From positions 115,434 to 179,433 of the forward strand of contig JAVJTC010000027.1 of NCBI GenBank assembly GCA_040219085.1: a DNA stretch of 64,000 nucleotides, given 5' to 3'. This document shows, piece by piece, positions 18,130-25,811 of the stretch. The position numbers were made by a program, and so were the translations under genes. The notes below the pieces were generated by a model that worked only from the letters and a program-made list of their open reading frames with translations, made no database searches and was not told the origin of the DNA. The stretch's first letter is position 1, and the number at the start of each line of letters is the position of its first letter. The stretch comes from Acidimicrobiales bacterium (GTDB lineage: Bacteria; Actinomycetota; Acidimicrobiia; Acidimicrobiales; JAVJTC01).

Positions 18130-18332
18130 GAGCTCACCGCCCCGCCCGAGATGACCGGTCGGATCTCGACGACCGCGTCGTCCGCCAGCATGGCGTCGCC
18201 GGGCACGATCTCACCGTCGCGGATCACGAGGACGGACTCACGGTTGACGCCGAGGCGGCCGAGTAGTCCCACGACCGAGACCGGGCCCTTCATCGTCGTG
18301 ACCTTCGTCGGGTTTCGCTGATGGACCTCCAT
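18126..18332 (-). CDS. ttuB: TtuB/MoaD/ThiS-like sulphur carrier with residues after the GG motif
   Basis: A 68-residue beta-grasp protein that should carry sulphur as a C-terminal thiocarboxylate for its neighbour TtuA. Segments LLGRLGVNRESVLVIRDGE and VEIRPVISGG match TtuB/ThiS proteins. The unusual point is the end: after GG come four more residues (AVSS), so the glycine is not terminal. Activation by an E1-like enzyme needs a free GG, so a protease must trim it, or the tail exists because of the overlapping ttuA start. ATG 18332 is chosen. No E1 (ThiF-like) or JAMM protease gene is in the window. Confidence 0.82.
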   Translation of the reverse strand: MEVHQRNPTKVTTMKGPVSVVGLLGRLGVNRESVLVIRDGEIVPGDAMLADDAVVEIRPVISGGAVSS

Positions 18333-18379
18333 GGGGGCACCATCATGGCGGCGATGGGACCGGGAGCCACCCGGGACGG

Positions 18380-18655
18380 TCAGGAGCGTCGCGAGGCGCG
18401 GCGCGCACGACGGGCGGCCTTGGCCTCCGCGCCGGGCGTAAGGGGCAGATGGGCCACGATGATCCGCTCGCCGACGCCGAGTTCCTCGGTGTAGACGGGA
18501 ACCGGCTCGGAGGTCCCGAGAACCCGACCTGCCCAGTGGGCCACCCACGCGGCGCCTCCGGCGACGAGCCAGAAGCGGCTGCCACCGAGGACGCCCGACA
18601 GGACCGCCTTGCGGCGCAGGATCCGCATCGGGCGTAGGAACCGCATCAGTCCCAC
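18380..18655 (-). CDS. Small basic membrane protein, unknown
   Basis: A 91-residue protein with an Arg-rich N-terminus (MRFLRPMRILRRKA), one likely membrane helix (about residues 27-46, containing FWLVAGGAAWVAHWAG), and a basic Ala/Arg-rich C-terminal tail. It starts 3 bp after the preceding small gene and ends 47 bp before ttuB, so it is in the same operon. No family recognised. Start is GTG 18655; an internal ATG three codons later is equally possible. Confidence 0.6.
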   Translation of the reverse strand: MGLMRFLRPMRILRRKAVLSGVLGGSRFWLVAGGAAWVAHWAGRVLGTSEPVPVYTEELGVGERIIVAHLPLTPGAEAKAARRARRASRRS

Positions 18656-18658
18656 GGT

Positions 18659-18868
18659 TCAGAGTCGACGGATCTCGACGACCGTCTTCGACTGCGCGCC
18701 GCGGCGGCGGCCCAGCAGGAAGGCCAACACGATCAGGACCAGCAGTCCCACGACCGCCGCCTTCTTCGCCGTGTCACGGCTGTTGTCGGCCGCATCGTCG
18801 ATCTCGCCCGCGAGCTCGTCGAACTTCGCCTCGATGTCGTCGGGGGTTATCCGTGGGGTGTCGTTCAC
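18659..18868 (-). CDS. Small single-span membrane protein, unknown
   Basis: A 69-residue protein: an acidic soluble N-terminus (about residues 1-35), one membrane helix (VVGLLVLIVLAFLLG) and a basic tail GRRRGAQSK. This gives an N-out/C-in or tail-anchored type topology. Its GTG overlaps the stop of the 35-codon gene upstream (GTGA), so the two are translated together. The combination of a short acidic segment and a helix resembles small conserved actinobacterial membrane proteins, but I cannot name the family. Confidence 0.65.
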   Translation of the reverse strand: MNDTPRITPDDIEAKFDELAGEIDDAADNSRDTAKKAAVVGLLVLIVLAFLLGRRRGAQSKTVVEIRRL

Positions 18869-18972
18869 CTGCGCTCCTCTGCATCCTCGTCGAGATCGGC
18901 GCTACGGGTCATGAGTGCGGCGAAGATCCCCATGATGATGATGAGACCGCCGACGGTGATCGCGTAGGGCAT
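18865..18972 (-). CDS. 35-residue membrane peptide, second half of a split holin-like gene
   Basis: The ATG at 18972 immediately follows, in the same frame, the TAA stop of the gene at 18973. The product is one membrane helix (MPYAITVGGLIIIMGIFAAL) and a charged tail ending DEDAEERR. In related actinobacterial proteins I recall, a segment like LRALQTETG continues through a short linker into PYAIT and a second helix, so this looks like the C-terminal helix of the same protein. It is either made by reinitiation at TAA-ATG or is an independent small gene. The stop overlaps the next GTG. Confidence 0.65.
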   Translation of the reverse strand: MPYAITVGGLIIIMGIFAALMTRSADLDEDAEERR

Positions 18973-19227
18973 TTAGGTGAGACTTCCGGTCAGGTGCTCA
19001 CCCGTCTGCGTCTGCAGTGCCCGCAGACCACCGATGGACATGATGATGAGACCGATCGAGACGAGCAGCGCCCCGCCGATCCCGTATCCCACCCAGAGCC
19101 CGAGCCGCTTGAGCGGCTCCACCGTCTCCTGACGGGCGTAACCGACGACGAGCTCCTTGAGCTCCTCGACCGTCTCCTTCGGGCCCTTCTTGGTGTTGTT
19201 CTTGTTGCCGGCTGCGGTGTCACTCAC
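18973..19227 (-). CDS. Phage-holin-like membrane protein, N-terminal part of a split gene
   Basis: An 84-residue protein with a charged N-terminus (KGPKETVEELKELVVGYARQ) and one membrane helix (WVGYGIGGALLVSIGLIIMS), ending LRALQTQTGEHLTGSLT. This pattern matches small actinobacterial holin-like (Phage_holin_3_6-type) membrane proteins, which normally continue into a second helix. Here an in-frame TAA ends it and an ATG begins directly afterwards (18972). Joined, the two would make a two-helix protein of 119 residues. It is the first gene of the operon leading to ttuB. Confidence 0.7.
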   Translation of the reverse strand: MSDTAAGNKNNTKKGPKETVEELKELVVGYARQETVEPLKRLGLWVGYGIGGALLVSIGLIIMSIGGLRALQTQTGEHLTGSLT

Positions 19228-19289
19228 CGATGCCCCTCCTCAGAACGTGACCGCCAAGCCTACACAGGCTCCCCGGCTCTCCCGGTACC

Positions 19290-19979
19290 TCACTCCTCTT
19301 CGATCTCGGGACCGGGTTCGGTGTCGGCGGCAAAGCCCGCCCGGAGCAGTTCCTCCACCTCGTCGAGCATGGTCGCGACCAGATCGAGTCGGGCCGCGGA
19401 TCCGTTCGCGGCGAGCAGCCGCTGCTGGTCGAAGGGCCCCAGGGGCGCCATGGCGGCCATCTGGTAGACCCGCACGTCGTCCCGGTCCACGAGCTCGACG
19501 GTCGCCGGGGCCGCCCCTCCGACCATCTCCGAGTGCATCGCCAGGACCCGACGGAACTTCGCGGTGACCGCGGCGAGCCGCGCCTCGTCGATCTCGTCGG
19601 AGCGGCCGGCTCGCGGCCGCACGACAGCGCGGGGGTACGGATCGTCGTCGAGCCATTCGACGACATCGACGATCTCCTCGCCGACCGCTACGGCGGCGTA
19701 CTGGTCGGGGGCGATGGTCGAAACCGTAACGAGCCGGGCGACCGTGCCGATGTCGGTGCGGACGTCGTCCCCGCCGACCTCGCTGCCCCGTTCGATCAGG
19801 ACCACTCCGAACCGGGAGTCGCCATCGATGCAGTCGCCGAGAAGCTTCACGTAGCGGGGCTCGAAAACCCGCAGCGGCAGCGGCATCGCCGGGAACAGAA
19901 CCGAGCCGAGCGGGAACATCGGCATCGTCGTGTCCCCCTTGAGCCCTCCGTCCGGGTCCGCTCCGTCACCCTCGGTCAC
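19290..19979 (-). CDS. LON substrate-binding-domain protein
   Basis: A stand-alone Lon N-terminal (PUA-like) domain protein of 229 residues, with no ATPase or protease domain. The family block MFPLGSVLFPAMPLPLRVFEPRY is near the N-terminus, followed by FGVVLIERGSEVGG. The C-terminal half is helical and acidic. The GTG at 19979 overlaps the dacB stop, but ATG 19925, just before PMFPLG, fits the usual family start. The function of these bacterial proteins is not settled; substrate recognition is assumed from Lon. Confidence 0.85.
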   Translation of the reverse strand: MTEGDGADPDGGLKGDTTMPMFPLGSVLFPAMPLPLRVFEPRYVKLLGDCIDGDSRFGVVLIERGSEVGGDDVRTDIGTVARLVTVSTIAPDQYAAVAVGEEIVDVVEWLDDDPYPRAVVRPRAGRSDEIDEARLAAVTAKFRRVLAMHSEMVGGAAPATVELVDRDDVRVYQMAAMAPLGPFDQQRLLAANGSAARLDLVATMLDEVEELLRAGFAADTEPGPEIEEE

Positions 19980-21391
19980 GACGCGAACGTGACCGGTGCG
20001 ACCGCTTCGGGTGAGGGCCCTTCGGGATACTGGGCGATCTCGAGTCCCACCTCGGCCTGGAGGTCGAACAGATCCGGCGGAATGGTCCCGTTGACGAGGA
20101 AGGCGAACGTCACCGACCGCCCGGCGTCGGTCTCGACGAATCCGGCGAGGGTCCCGACACCGTTGAGGCTCCCGGTCTTCGCGATGAGCCGGCCCTCCAG
20201 GCCCGTTCCTGTGAACCGGTCGCGCAGCGTCCCCGTCTCGCCGGCGATGGCGAGACCGGAGGCCAGGTCGGAGTCCGCTCCGAAGGACTCGAGGAGGTCG
20301 ACGATGAAGTCACAGGTCACGGAATTGCCCTCATCGAGACCCGAACCGTCACGCGGCGGTAGGTCCGGGGTCGGGAAGCCCGCCTCGGCGAGGATCTCCA
20401 CCGCGGCCGCAGCGCCCTCCGACGTCGTCCCCACGCCGTTGCGTACGAGGCCGATCTCCTTGAGGAGCAGCTCGGCCGTCACGTTGTCGCTCGTGGACAG
20501 CATCTGCACGACGATCTGCGACAGCGGCGGCGATTCCAACACCGCGACCTCGACCAGCGAGGTGAGGTCCTCGTCGGGCCCCGCCTCGCGCGGTGACGCC
20601 GACACGATGACGCCCCGTTCCTCGAGCAGGTCGTCGAAGAGGCCTGCGTTGAAGAGAGCGGGATCCGACGGCGGCACCGGTACGGCGGTGCCCCGCTCTG
20701 CGGGGAATTCCTCGAAGTTGTCGTTGATCGTCAACGCGCTCAACGGACCCGACTGTCCCTGGGTGACGAAGCGCTCGGGCCACGTCTCGACGTAGCGGAC
20801 TTCGTCGTAGCGGCGCTCCACGGCCACGACCGAGCCGGTCATCCTGGTCAGCCCGCCGGCCACCAGCTCGTCGGCGAGCGCCTCGATCGGCGAGTGGATC
20901 TGCGGCTGCTCCCGGAAGGTGGCGATGTACCCGGGTGTGGCGAGGAGCGGATCACCACCCCCCACGAGGAACAGGTCACCCGAGACCACACCGTCCACCG
21001 GAGCCGCCGTCGCGAGGATGCGGGTGGAGAACGTGTAGTCCGGACCGAGTTCGGTGAGCGCCGCGGCCGCCGTCACGAGCTTCTGCACCGACGCCGGCAC
21101 GAGATTCAGCTCCCCGTTGTGAACGAACAGATCCTCACCACCCGCCGAGGCGACGAGACAACTCGACGCCGGCGCCCGGGTCACGAGCTCTGAGAGGTCC
21201 TCGGCGAGAGCGTCGCGCGACAGCGGCTCCACCAGGAGATCGGGCACACGACGTGCGGACAGGATCGGCGTCACGGTCACGTCGATCGACTCGACCACGG
21301 GTTCGGGGAGTTCGGGAGAACTGCGGTCGGCGACGACGAAGGAACCGATCGCCAGACCGGCGAACAGCACGGGCACGAGGAACCGGGTCAT
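19976..21391 (-). CDS. dacB: D-alanyl-D-alanine carboxypeptidase/endopeptidase, PBP4 (S13) family
   Basis: Trims peptidoglycan peptides outside the membrane. The 471-residue protein has an N-terminal membrane/signal helix (MTRFLVPVLFAGLAIGSF). The penicillin-binding motifs are SxxK at Ser101-Lys104 (PASVQKLVTAAAALTELG), SxN in the form STSDN, and KTG in LIAKTGSLNG. PPRDGSGLDEGNSVT is an S13 family block. ATG 21391 is chosen because TAGTGT lies 8 nt upstream; GTG 21394 is an alternative. The LON gene follows with a 4-bp overlap. Confidence 0.93.
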   Translation of the reverse strand: MTRFLVPVLFAGLAIGSFVVADRSSPELPEPVVESIDVTVTPILSARRVPDLLVEPLSRDALAEDLSELVTRAPASSCLVASAGGEDLFVHNGELNLVPASVQKLVTAAAALTELGPDYTFSTRILATAAPVDGVVSGDLFLVGGGDPLLATPGYIATFREQPQIHSPIEALADELVAGGLTRMTGSVVAVERRYDEVRYVETWPERFVTQGQSGPLSALTINDNFEEFPAERGTAVPVPPSDPALFNAGLFDDLLEERGVIVSASPREAGPDEDLTSLVEVAVLESPPLSQIVVQMLSTSDNVTAELLLKEIGLVRNGVGTTSEGAAAAVEILAEAGFPTPDLPPRDGSGLDEGNSVTCDFIVDLLESFGADSDLASGLAIAGETGTLRDRFTGTGLEGRLIAKTGSLNGVGTLAGFVETDAGRSVTFAFLVNGTIPPDLFDLQAEVGLEIAQYPEGPSPEAVAPVTFAS

Positions 21392-21399
21392 CACCCACG

Positions 21400-21405
21400 A
21401 CACTA
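21400..21405 (-). promoter_or_regulatory. Putative -10 element of dacB (leaderless)
   Basis: TAGTGT on the minus strand, 8 nt before the dacB ATG (5 nt before the alternative GTG). Confidence 0.45.
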
Positions 21406-21481
21406 GAGCCTCGGGCGCGGCCGCCGGTGGCCCTCGGGCCGGACACGTAACCGATGCCCTCCCCGGGGGGTCCAACCCGCC

Positions 21482-22219
21482 GTGCTCATCACGATCATCG
21501 TCGCCATCGCAGTGGGCCTCGCTCTGACCCAGGTCGCCAACGTCATCACCTCCGTGTGGCTCCACCGCGCACTGAGCCACAAGGCGCTGCGGATCCGTGA
21601 ACCGCTCACGACGGTGTTCCGCGTGATGCTGTGGATGCTCACGGGCATCCAACCCCGCCAGTGGGTCGCCGTTCACCGCCGCCATCACGCCGCCACCGAC
21701 ACCGAGGACGATCCCCATTCCCCGGCCCGCCTCGGATGGGTACGCGTCCAGTTCCTCAACGCACTGCTGTACCGCCGCGTGGCCCACGACGACGAGAACA
21801 CGCGGCGCTACGCGCGTGACATCCCCCGCACGGGACTGGACCGCCACCTCCTCGAGAAGGGCTGGCTGGGCATGGGCCTGACGGTGGCGATCCTGATCCT
21901 CACCCTCGGCTGGTGGGCCGGACCCCTGGCCTTCGCTGTGCACGTGATCGCGTACGTCGGCCTCGGCGGGTGCGTCAACGCCCTCGCCCATACGTTCGGA
22001 CGGCGCGACCACCCCAACAGCGCGACGAATCTGCAGTGGCTCGCCTTTCTCACCGCCGGCGAGGGCCTGCACAACAACCACCACGCAATGCCGACCACCG
22101 CTCGCTTCTCGTTCCGACGACCACAGATCGACCCCGGTTGGCACGTCATCGTGATCGCGCGGGCCCTGCGCCTCGCAGAGGTCCGTCACGACACCCTGGT
22201 CGGCACTGCTTCCCGTTAG
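21482..22219 (+). CDS. Acyl-CoA/fatty acid desaturase family protein
   Basis: A membrane di-iron enzyme that introduces a cis double bond into acyl chains. The 245-residue protein shows histidine boxes HRALSH, HRRHH and HNNHH, plus WVAVHRRHHAATDTEDDPHS, a stearoyl-CoA-desaturase signature. Four hydrophobic segments surround the boxes. It is shorter than most Delta-9 desaturases at the N-terminus; the GTG at 21482 is the first start after the divergent dacB. Its stop codon TAG forms part of a TAGCCT promoter-like element for the next gene. Confidence 0.88.
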   Translation: MLITIIVAIAVGLALTQVANVITSVWLHRALSHKALRIREPLTTVFRVMLWMLTGIQPRQWVAVHRRHHAATDTEDDPHSPARLGWVRVQFLNALLYRRVAHDDENTRRYARDIPRTGLDRHLLEKGWLGMGLTVAILILTLGWWAGPLAFAVHVIAYVGLGGCVNALAHTFGRRDHPNSATNLQWLAFLTAGEGLHNNHHAMPTTARFSFRRPQIDPGWHVIVIARALRLAEVRHDTLVGTASR

Positions 22220-22222
22220 CCT
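22217..22222 (+). promoter_or_regulatory. Putative -10 element of the 22230 gene (leaderless)
   Basis: TAGCCT, 7 nt before the GTG at 22230; its first three bases are the stop codon of the desaturase. Confidence 0.4.
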
Positions 22223-22229
22223 GCGCCCC

Positions 22230-22619
22230 GTGGACATCGTCGCGGCCCTCTTCCTGGACGACATCGCCACCCGGCAGGTGCCGGGGCCGACCACCCGTCT
22301 CGACCTGACCGGCGTCCAGTTCTCGGCGCCCGCACCGGGCCCGTTTCCCGTGACCGTCACCCCCCACCTGGTCGTGATCGTGCGCTGCGCGCCCGGAGAG
22401 GCCGGCACCGGTGCCCTCGAAGTCGTGTTCCGACGTGGTGGGGAACAGATCGCACGCAACGTCCAGCCACTGCAGGTGGAGCCGGGCAGGTTCAGCTACA
22501 GACTCGTGCGCGCCGAACTCGACTACCCCGCCGCCGACACGGTGGAGGCGCACTGTCGCGTCGACGCCGGAGCGGTGACGGTCGTGCCCTACACACTTCT
22601 CGAGCCCGTCGACGCCTGA
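22230..22619 (+). CDS. Conserved hypothetical protein
   Basis: A 129-residue protein, mostly beta by appearance, with no signal peptide or membrane helix. It contains blocks such as MDIVAALFLDDIATRQ and YPAADTVEAHCRVDAGAVTV. The alternation of hydrophobic residues suggests a beta-sandwich. It has a likely leaderless promoter of its own and ends 19 bp before the FIST gene. I cannot assign a family, and the catalytic-looking residues are too few to propose a function. Confidence 0.65.
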   Translation: MDIVAALFLDDIATRQVPGPTTRLDLTGVQFSAPAPGPFPVTVTPHLVVIVRCAPGEAGTGALEVVFRRGGEQIARNVQPLQVEPGRFSYRLVRAELDYPAADTVEAHCRVDAGAVTVVPYTLLEPVDA

Positions 22620-22638
22620 GTCGACGACCTCGCGCTCG

Positions 22639-23784
22639 ATGAGCTACGCCGCCGCGCTGTCCGAGCATCCTCTCGCGAGCCACGCCACCGGAGAGGTCGT
22701 CGGGGAGGTCCGTGAGGCCCTCGGGACCCGCCCCGACCTCGCCGTCGTTTTCGTGAGCGGAGCCCACGGGGACCACATCGACGAGATCGTCACCACGGTC
22801 AACGAGGTGCTCGCCCCACTGCGCCTCGTCGGCGGGACGGCGGTATCGGTCCTCGGCGGTGGGCGCGAGGTCGAAGAACGCCCGGCGGTGAGTCTGTGGG
22901 CAGCGCGGCTCGGCGCGGTTCCGCCTGCCGTGCACCTCGAGACCCTGTCGACCCCCGAGGGCGTCGCCGTGGCCGGGCTCCCCCTCGAGGCGACCAGCAA
23001 GGGTGGAACGCTCCTGTTGATCGCGGACCCCTTCAGTTTTCCGGGTGAGGCGTTCGTCTCGAGCCTCGGCCAGGACGACACGGCCGACCTGCGCATCGTC
23101 GGAGGCCTCGCGTCCGGCGCGGCCAGCCCGGGCGGGAACCGCCTGATCCTCGACGACGCCGTCCACAGCTCCGGGGCGGTCGGCGCCCTCCTGCCCCCCG
23201 GCCTCAGGATCGACACGGTCGTCTCCCAGGGCTGCCGACCCGTCGGCGCACCCTTCATCGTCACGGCCGCCGAGCGCAACGTGATCCACGAACTCGCGGG
23301 ACGGCCGGCCCTCGAACGTCTGCGCACCCTGATCGACGAGGCCGACGACGACGAACGCGACCTCATGGGACGTGGCCTGCACGTCGGCCTGGTGATCGAC
23401 GAGTCGAAGATCGACTTCCAGCGCGGCGACTTCCTGGTGCGAGGCGTGGTGGGAGCCGACGAGGCTTCGGGGTCGGTCACCGTCGGGGCCCTCGTCGAGG
23501 TCGGATCGACCGTCCAGTTCCACGTTCGCGATGCCGCGACGGCTGATGAGGACCTCCGCGAACTCATGAACGACCGGCCCCGGGCGGAGGCCGCCCTCGT
23601 CTTCACCTGCAACGGTCGTGGCTCACATCTGTTCGGGGTACAGGACCACGATGCCGCCGTCGTCTCGGAGGCTCTGCGCGGCGGCCCGGTGGCCGGGATG
23701 TTCTGTGCCGGGGAGTTCGGCCCGGTCGGCGGAGCCAACTTCGTACACGGCTTCACGGCGTCGGTCGTTCTGTTCGGACGTTGA
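22639..23784 (+). CDS. FIST N- and C-domain sensory protein
   Basis: FIST proteins are predicted to bind small ligands (possibly amino acids) as sensory domains. The 381-residue protein consists of the N-terminal FIST domain (DLAVVFVSGAHGDH, LVGGTAVSVLGGG, IVGGLASGAASPGG) and the C-terminal domain (LVFTCNGRGSHLFG, GMFCAGEFGPVGGANFVHGF), the diagnostic ends of the family. No kinase or GGDEF domain is attached, so it must act with a partner or as an enzyme-like soluble protein. It ends overlapping a TTG that is an unlikely transketolase start. Confidence 0.9.
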   Translation: MSYAAALSEHPLASHATGEVVGEVREALGTRPDLAVVFVSGAHGDHIDEIVTTVNEVLAPLRLVGGTAVSVLGGGREVEERPAVSLWAARLGAVPPAVHLETLSTPEGVAVAGLPLEATSKGGTLLLIADPFSFPGEAFVSSLGQDDTADLRIVGGLASGAASPGGNRLILDDAVHSSGAVGALLPPGLRIDTVVSQGCRPVGAPFIVTAAERNVIHELAGRPALERLRTLIDEADDDERDLMGRGLHVGLVIDESKIDFQRGDFLVRGVVGADEASGSVTVGALVEVGSTVQFHVRDAATADEDLRELMNDRPRAEAALVFTCNGRGSHLFGVQDHDAAVVSEALRGGPVAGMFCAGEFGPVGGANFVHGFTASVVLFGR

Positions 23785-23788
23785 CCAC

Positions 23789-23794
23789 TAGCGT
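23789..23794 (+). promoter_or_regulatory. Putative -10 element of tkt
   Basis: TAGCGT just after the FIST stop. The predicted start point leaves a leader of about 22 nt containing GGAG 5 nt before the tkt ATG. Confidence 0.4.
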
Positions 23795-23822
23795 GGCCGC
23801 CGTCAGCCACGCCGGAGAACCC

Positions 23823-25811
23823 ATGACATCCACCGACACCAGCCAGATCGAGCTCGAGCGCAAGGCGATCGACGTCGTGCGGGGACTCGCCATGGACGGA
23901 CCGAACGCGGCGCGGTCGGGTCACCAGGGAACCGCCATGGCTCTCGCGCCCGTGGCCCACGTGTTGTGGACCCGGATCATGCGCTACGACCCGGGCACCC
24001 CCGACTGGCCCGACAGGGACCGGTTCGTCCTGTCGTGTGGGCACGCGTCGATCCTTCTCTACTCGATGCTCCACCTGACGGGCTACGACGTCTCCCTCGA
24101 CGACCTGCGGGATTTTCGTCAGTGGGCAAGTGCGACACCGGGCCATCCGGAGGCCGGTCACACCCCTGGCGTCGAGGTCACGACCGGCCCCCTCGGTCAG
24201 GGTTTCGCGAACGGCGTCGGCCTCGGACTCGCGGAACGCTCGATGCGGGCCCGCTTCGGTGCCGAACTCTGTGACCACCACACCTTCGTGCTGTGCAGCG
24301 ACGGGGACCTCGCCGAGGGCGTGAGCCACGAAGCGGCCTCGCTCGCCGGACACCTCGGGCTCGGCCGCCTGATCGCCATCTACGACGACAACCACATCTC
24401 CATCGACGGACCCACGGGGATGTGGTTGTCCGACGATCCCGCGGCGCGTTTCGTGGCCTACGGCTGGCACGTGCAGTCCATCGGTGCAGCCGGCGAGGAC
24501 CTCGACGCGATCGAGGGCGCCGTACGGGACGCCATGGCGGTCGAGGACAGGCCGTCGATCATCATCGTCAACACCGAGATCGGGACTCCCTCGCCCGATC
24601 ACACCGGTGACGCCGCCGCGCACGGCTACGCCATCTTCGACGACGAGATCGCCCGCACCAAGCAGGCCATGGGCCTGCCGGCCGACGAGACGTTCTGGGT
24701 GCCCGACGACGTCGCCACGTTCTACCGCGCGGCGGCCGAACGTGGCCGCGCCGCGCGTGTCGCGTGGGAGAAACGCCTCGAGACGTTCGCCGGGGACCGC
24801 GACGCGTACCGGGTCAGCCTCGCCGGGACCGGTGTCGACGGCTGGGCCGACGCGCTGCCGAGCTACGAACCGGGTGAGTCCATCGCGACCCGCAAGGCCT
24901 CCGGCGCATGTCTGGCGGCGCTGGCGGACGTCGTGCCCGGCCTCGTGTCGGGCGGTGCCGACCTGACCGGGAACACCGGAACCGCCATCCCGGGAGCGAC
25001 GGCACAGTCCGCGTCGGATCCCGGCGGGCGCCAGATCTACTTCGGCGTCCGGGAACATGCCATGGGCTCGGCGCTGGTCGGGATGGCGCTGCACGGTGGG
25101 GTCGTGCCCGTGGGCGGGACCTTCCTCGTCTTCTCGGACTACATGCGTCCCGCCGTGAGACTGGCAGCCCTCTCGGGCGCCAAGGCGATCTTCGTGTGGA
25201 CCCACGACTCGGTCGGTGTCGGCGAGGACGGTCCGACCCACCAGCCCGTCGAACAGCTCGCAGCGCTGCGTGCCATCCCCGGCCTGACCGTGATCCGCCC
25301 GGCGGACGCGAACGAGACGGTCGCCGCCTGGCGCATCGCGATCGACAACGACGGCCCGACGGCGATCATCCTCACCCGCCAGAACGTGCCCGTGCTCGAA
25401 GGCACCGGGGGTGGCGCCGTGGACCGCGGCGGCTACATCGTGACTGACGTCACCGATCCGGCGATCGTGCTCGCCGGTACGGGCAGTGAGGTCTCGGTGT
25501 GCGTGGCAGCGTCCGAACTGCTCGCCGCCGACGGCATCGCCGCCCGGGTCGTCTCGTTGCCGTGCTGGTCGCGCTTCGATGCCGAGGACGCCGCGTACCG
25601 GTCCCAGGTCCTGGGCGACGGGATCCCCGTCCTCGGCGTGGAGGCCGCGGTCTCGCTCGGCTGGTACCGCTACGCCGACGATGTCGTGTCCATCGAACGT
25701 TTCGGGGCCTCGGCGCCGGGGGACGTCGTCATGGAAGAGTTGGGCATCGAGCCCGTCAACGTGAGCGACCATGCGCGGCGCCTTCTGGCCGCGCGGAAGA
25801 GGGAATCATGA
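23823..25811 (+). CDS. tkt: Transketolase
   Basis: A thiamine-diphosphate enzyme that moves two-carbon units in the pentose phosphate pathway. The protein is 662 residues, the usual length. The N-domain has SGHQGTAMALAP, LSCGHASILLYS, GPLGQGFANGVG and the ThDP motif (GDGDLAEG-like: CSDGDLAEGVSHEA ending in IYDDNHISIDG). The pyrimidine domain has GVREHAMGSALVGMALHGG, with the catalytic Glu, and HDSVGVGEDGPTHQP. ATG 23823 is preferred over a TTG at 23781. It overlaps tal by 4 bp (ATGA). Confidence 0.96.
   Translation: MTSTDTSQIELERKAIDVVRGLAMDGPNAARSGHQGTAMALAPVAHVLWTRIMRYDPGTPDWPDRDRFVLSCGHASILLYSMLHLTGYDVSLDDLRDFRQWASATPGHPEAGHTPGVEVTTGPLGQGFANGVGLGLAERSMRARFGAELCDHHTFVLCSDGDLAEGVSHEAASLAGHLGLGRLIAIYDDNHISIDGPTGMWLSDDPAARFVAYGWHVQSIGAAGEDLDAIEGAVRDAMAVEDRPSIIIVNTEIGTPSPDHTGDAAAHGYAIFDDEIARTKQAMGLPADETFWVPDDVATFYRAAAERGRAARVAWEKRLETFAGDRDAYRVSLAGTGVDGWADALPSYEPGESIATRKASGACLAALADVVPGLVSGGADLTGNTGTAIPGATAQSASDPGGRQIYFGVREHAMGSALVGMALHGGVVPVGGTFLVFSDYMRPAVRLAALSGAKAIFVWTHDSVGVGEDGPTHQPVEQLAALRAIPGLTVIRPADANETVAAWRIAIDNDGPTAIILTRQNVPVLEGTGGGAVDRGGYIVTDVTDPAIVLAGTGSEVSVCVAASELLAADGIAARVVSLPCWSRFDAEDAAYRSQVLGDGIPVLGVEAAVSLGWYRYADDVVSIERFGASAPGDVVMEELGIEPVNVSDHARRLLAARKRES

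Noticed and set aside
22644..25772. 1042-codon minus-strand open frame opposite the FIST and transketolase genes
   Set aside because: The opposite strand carries two unmistakable proteins; the antisense product is low-complexity and has no family signature.
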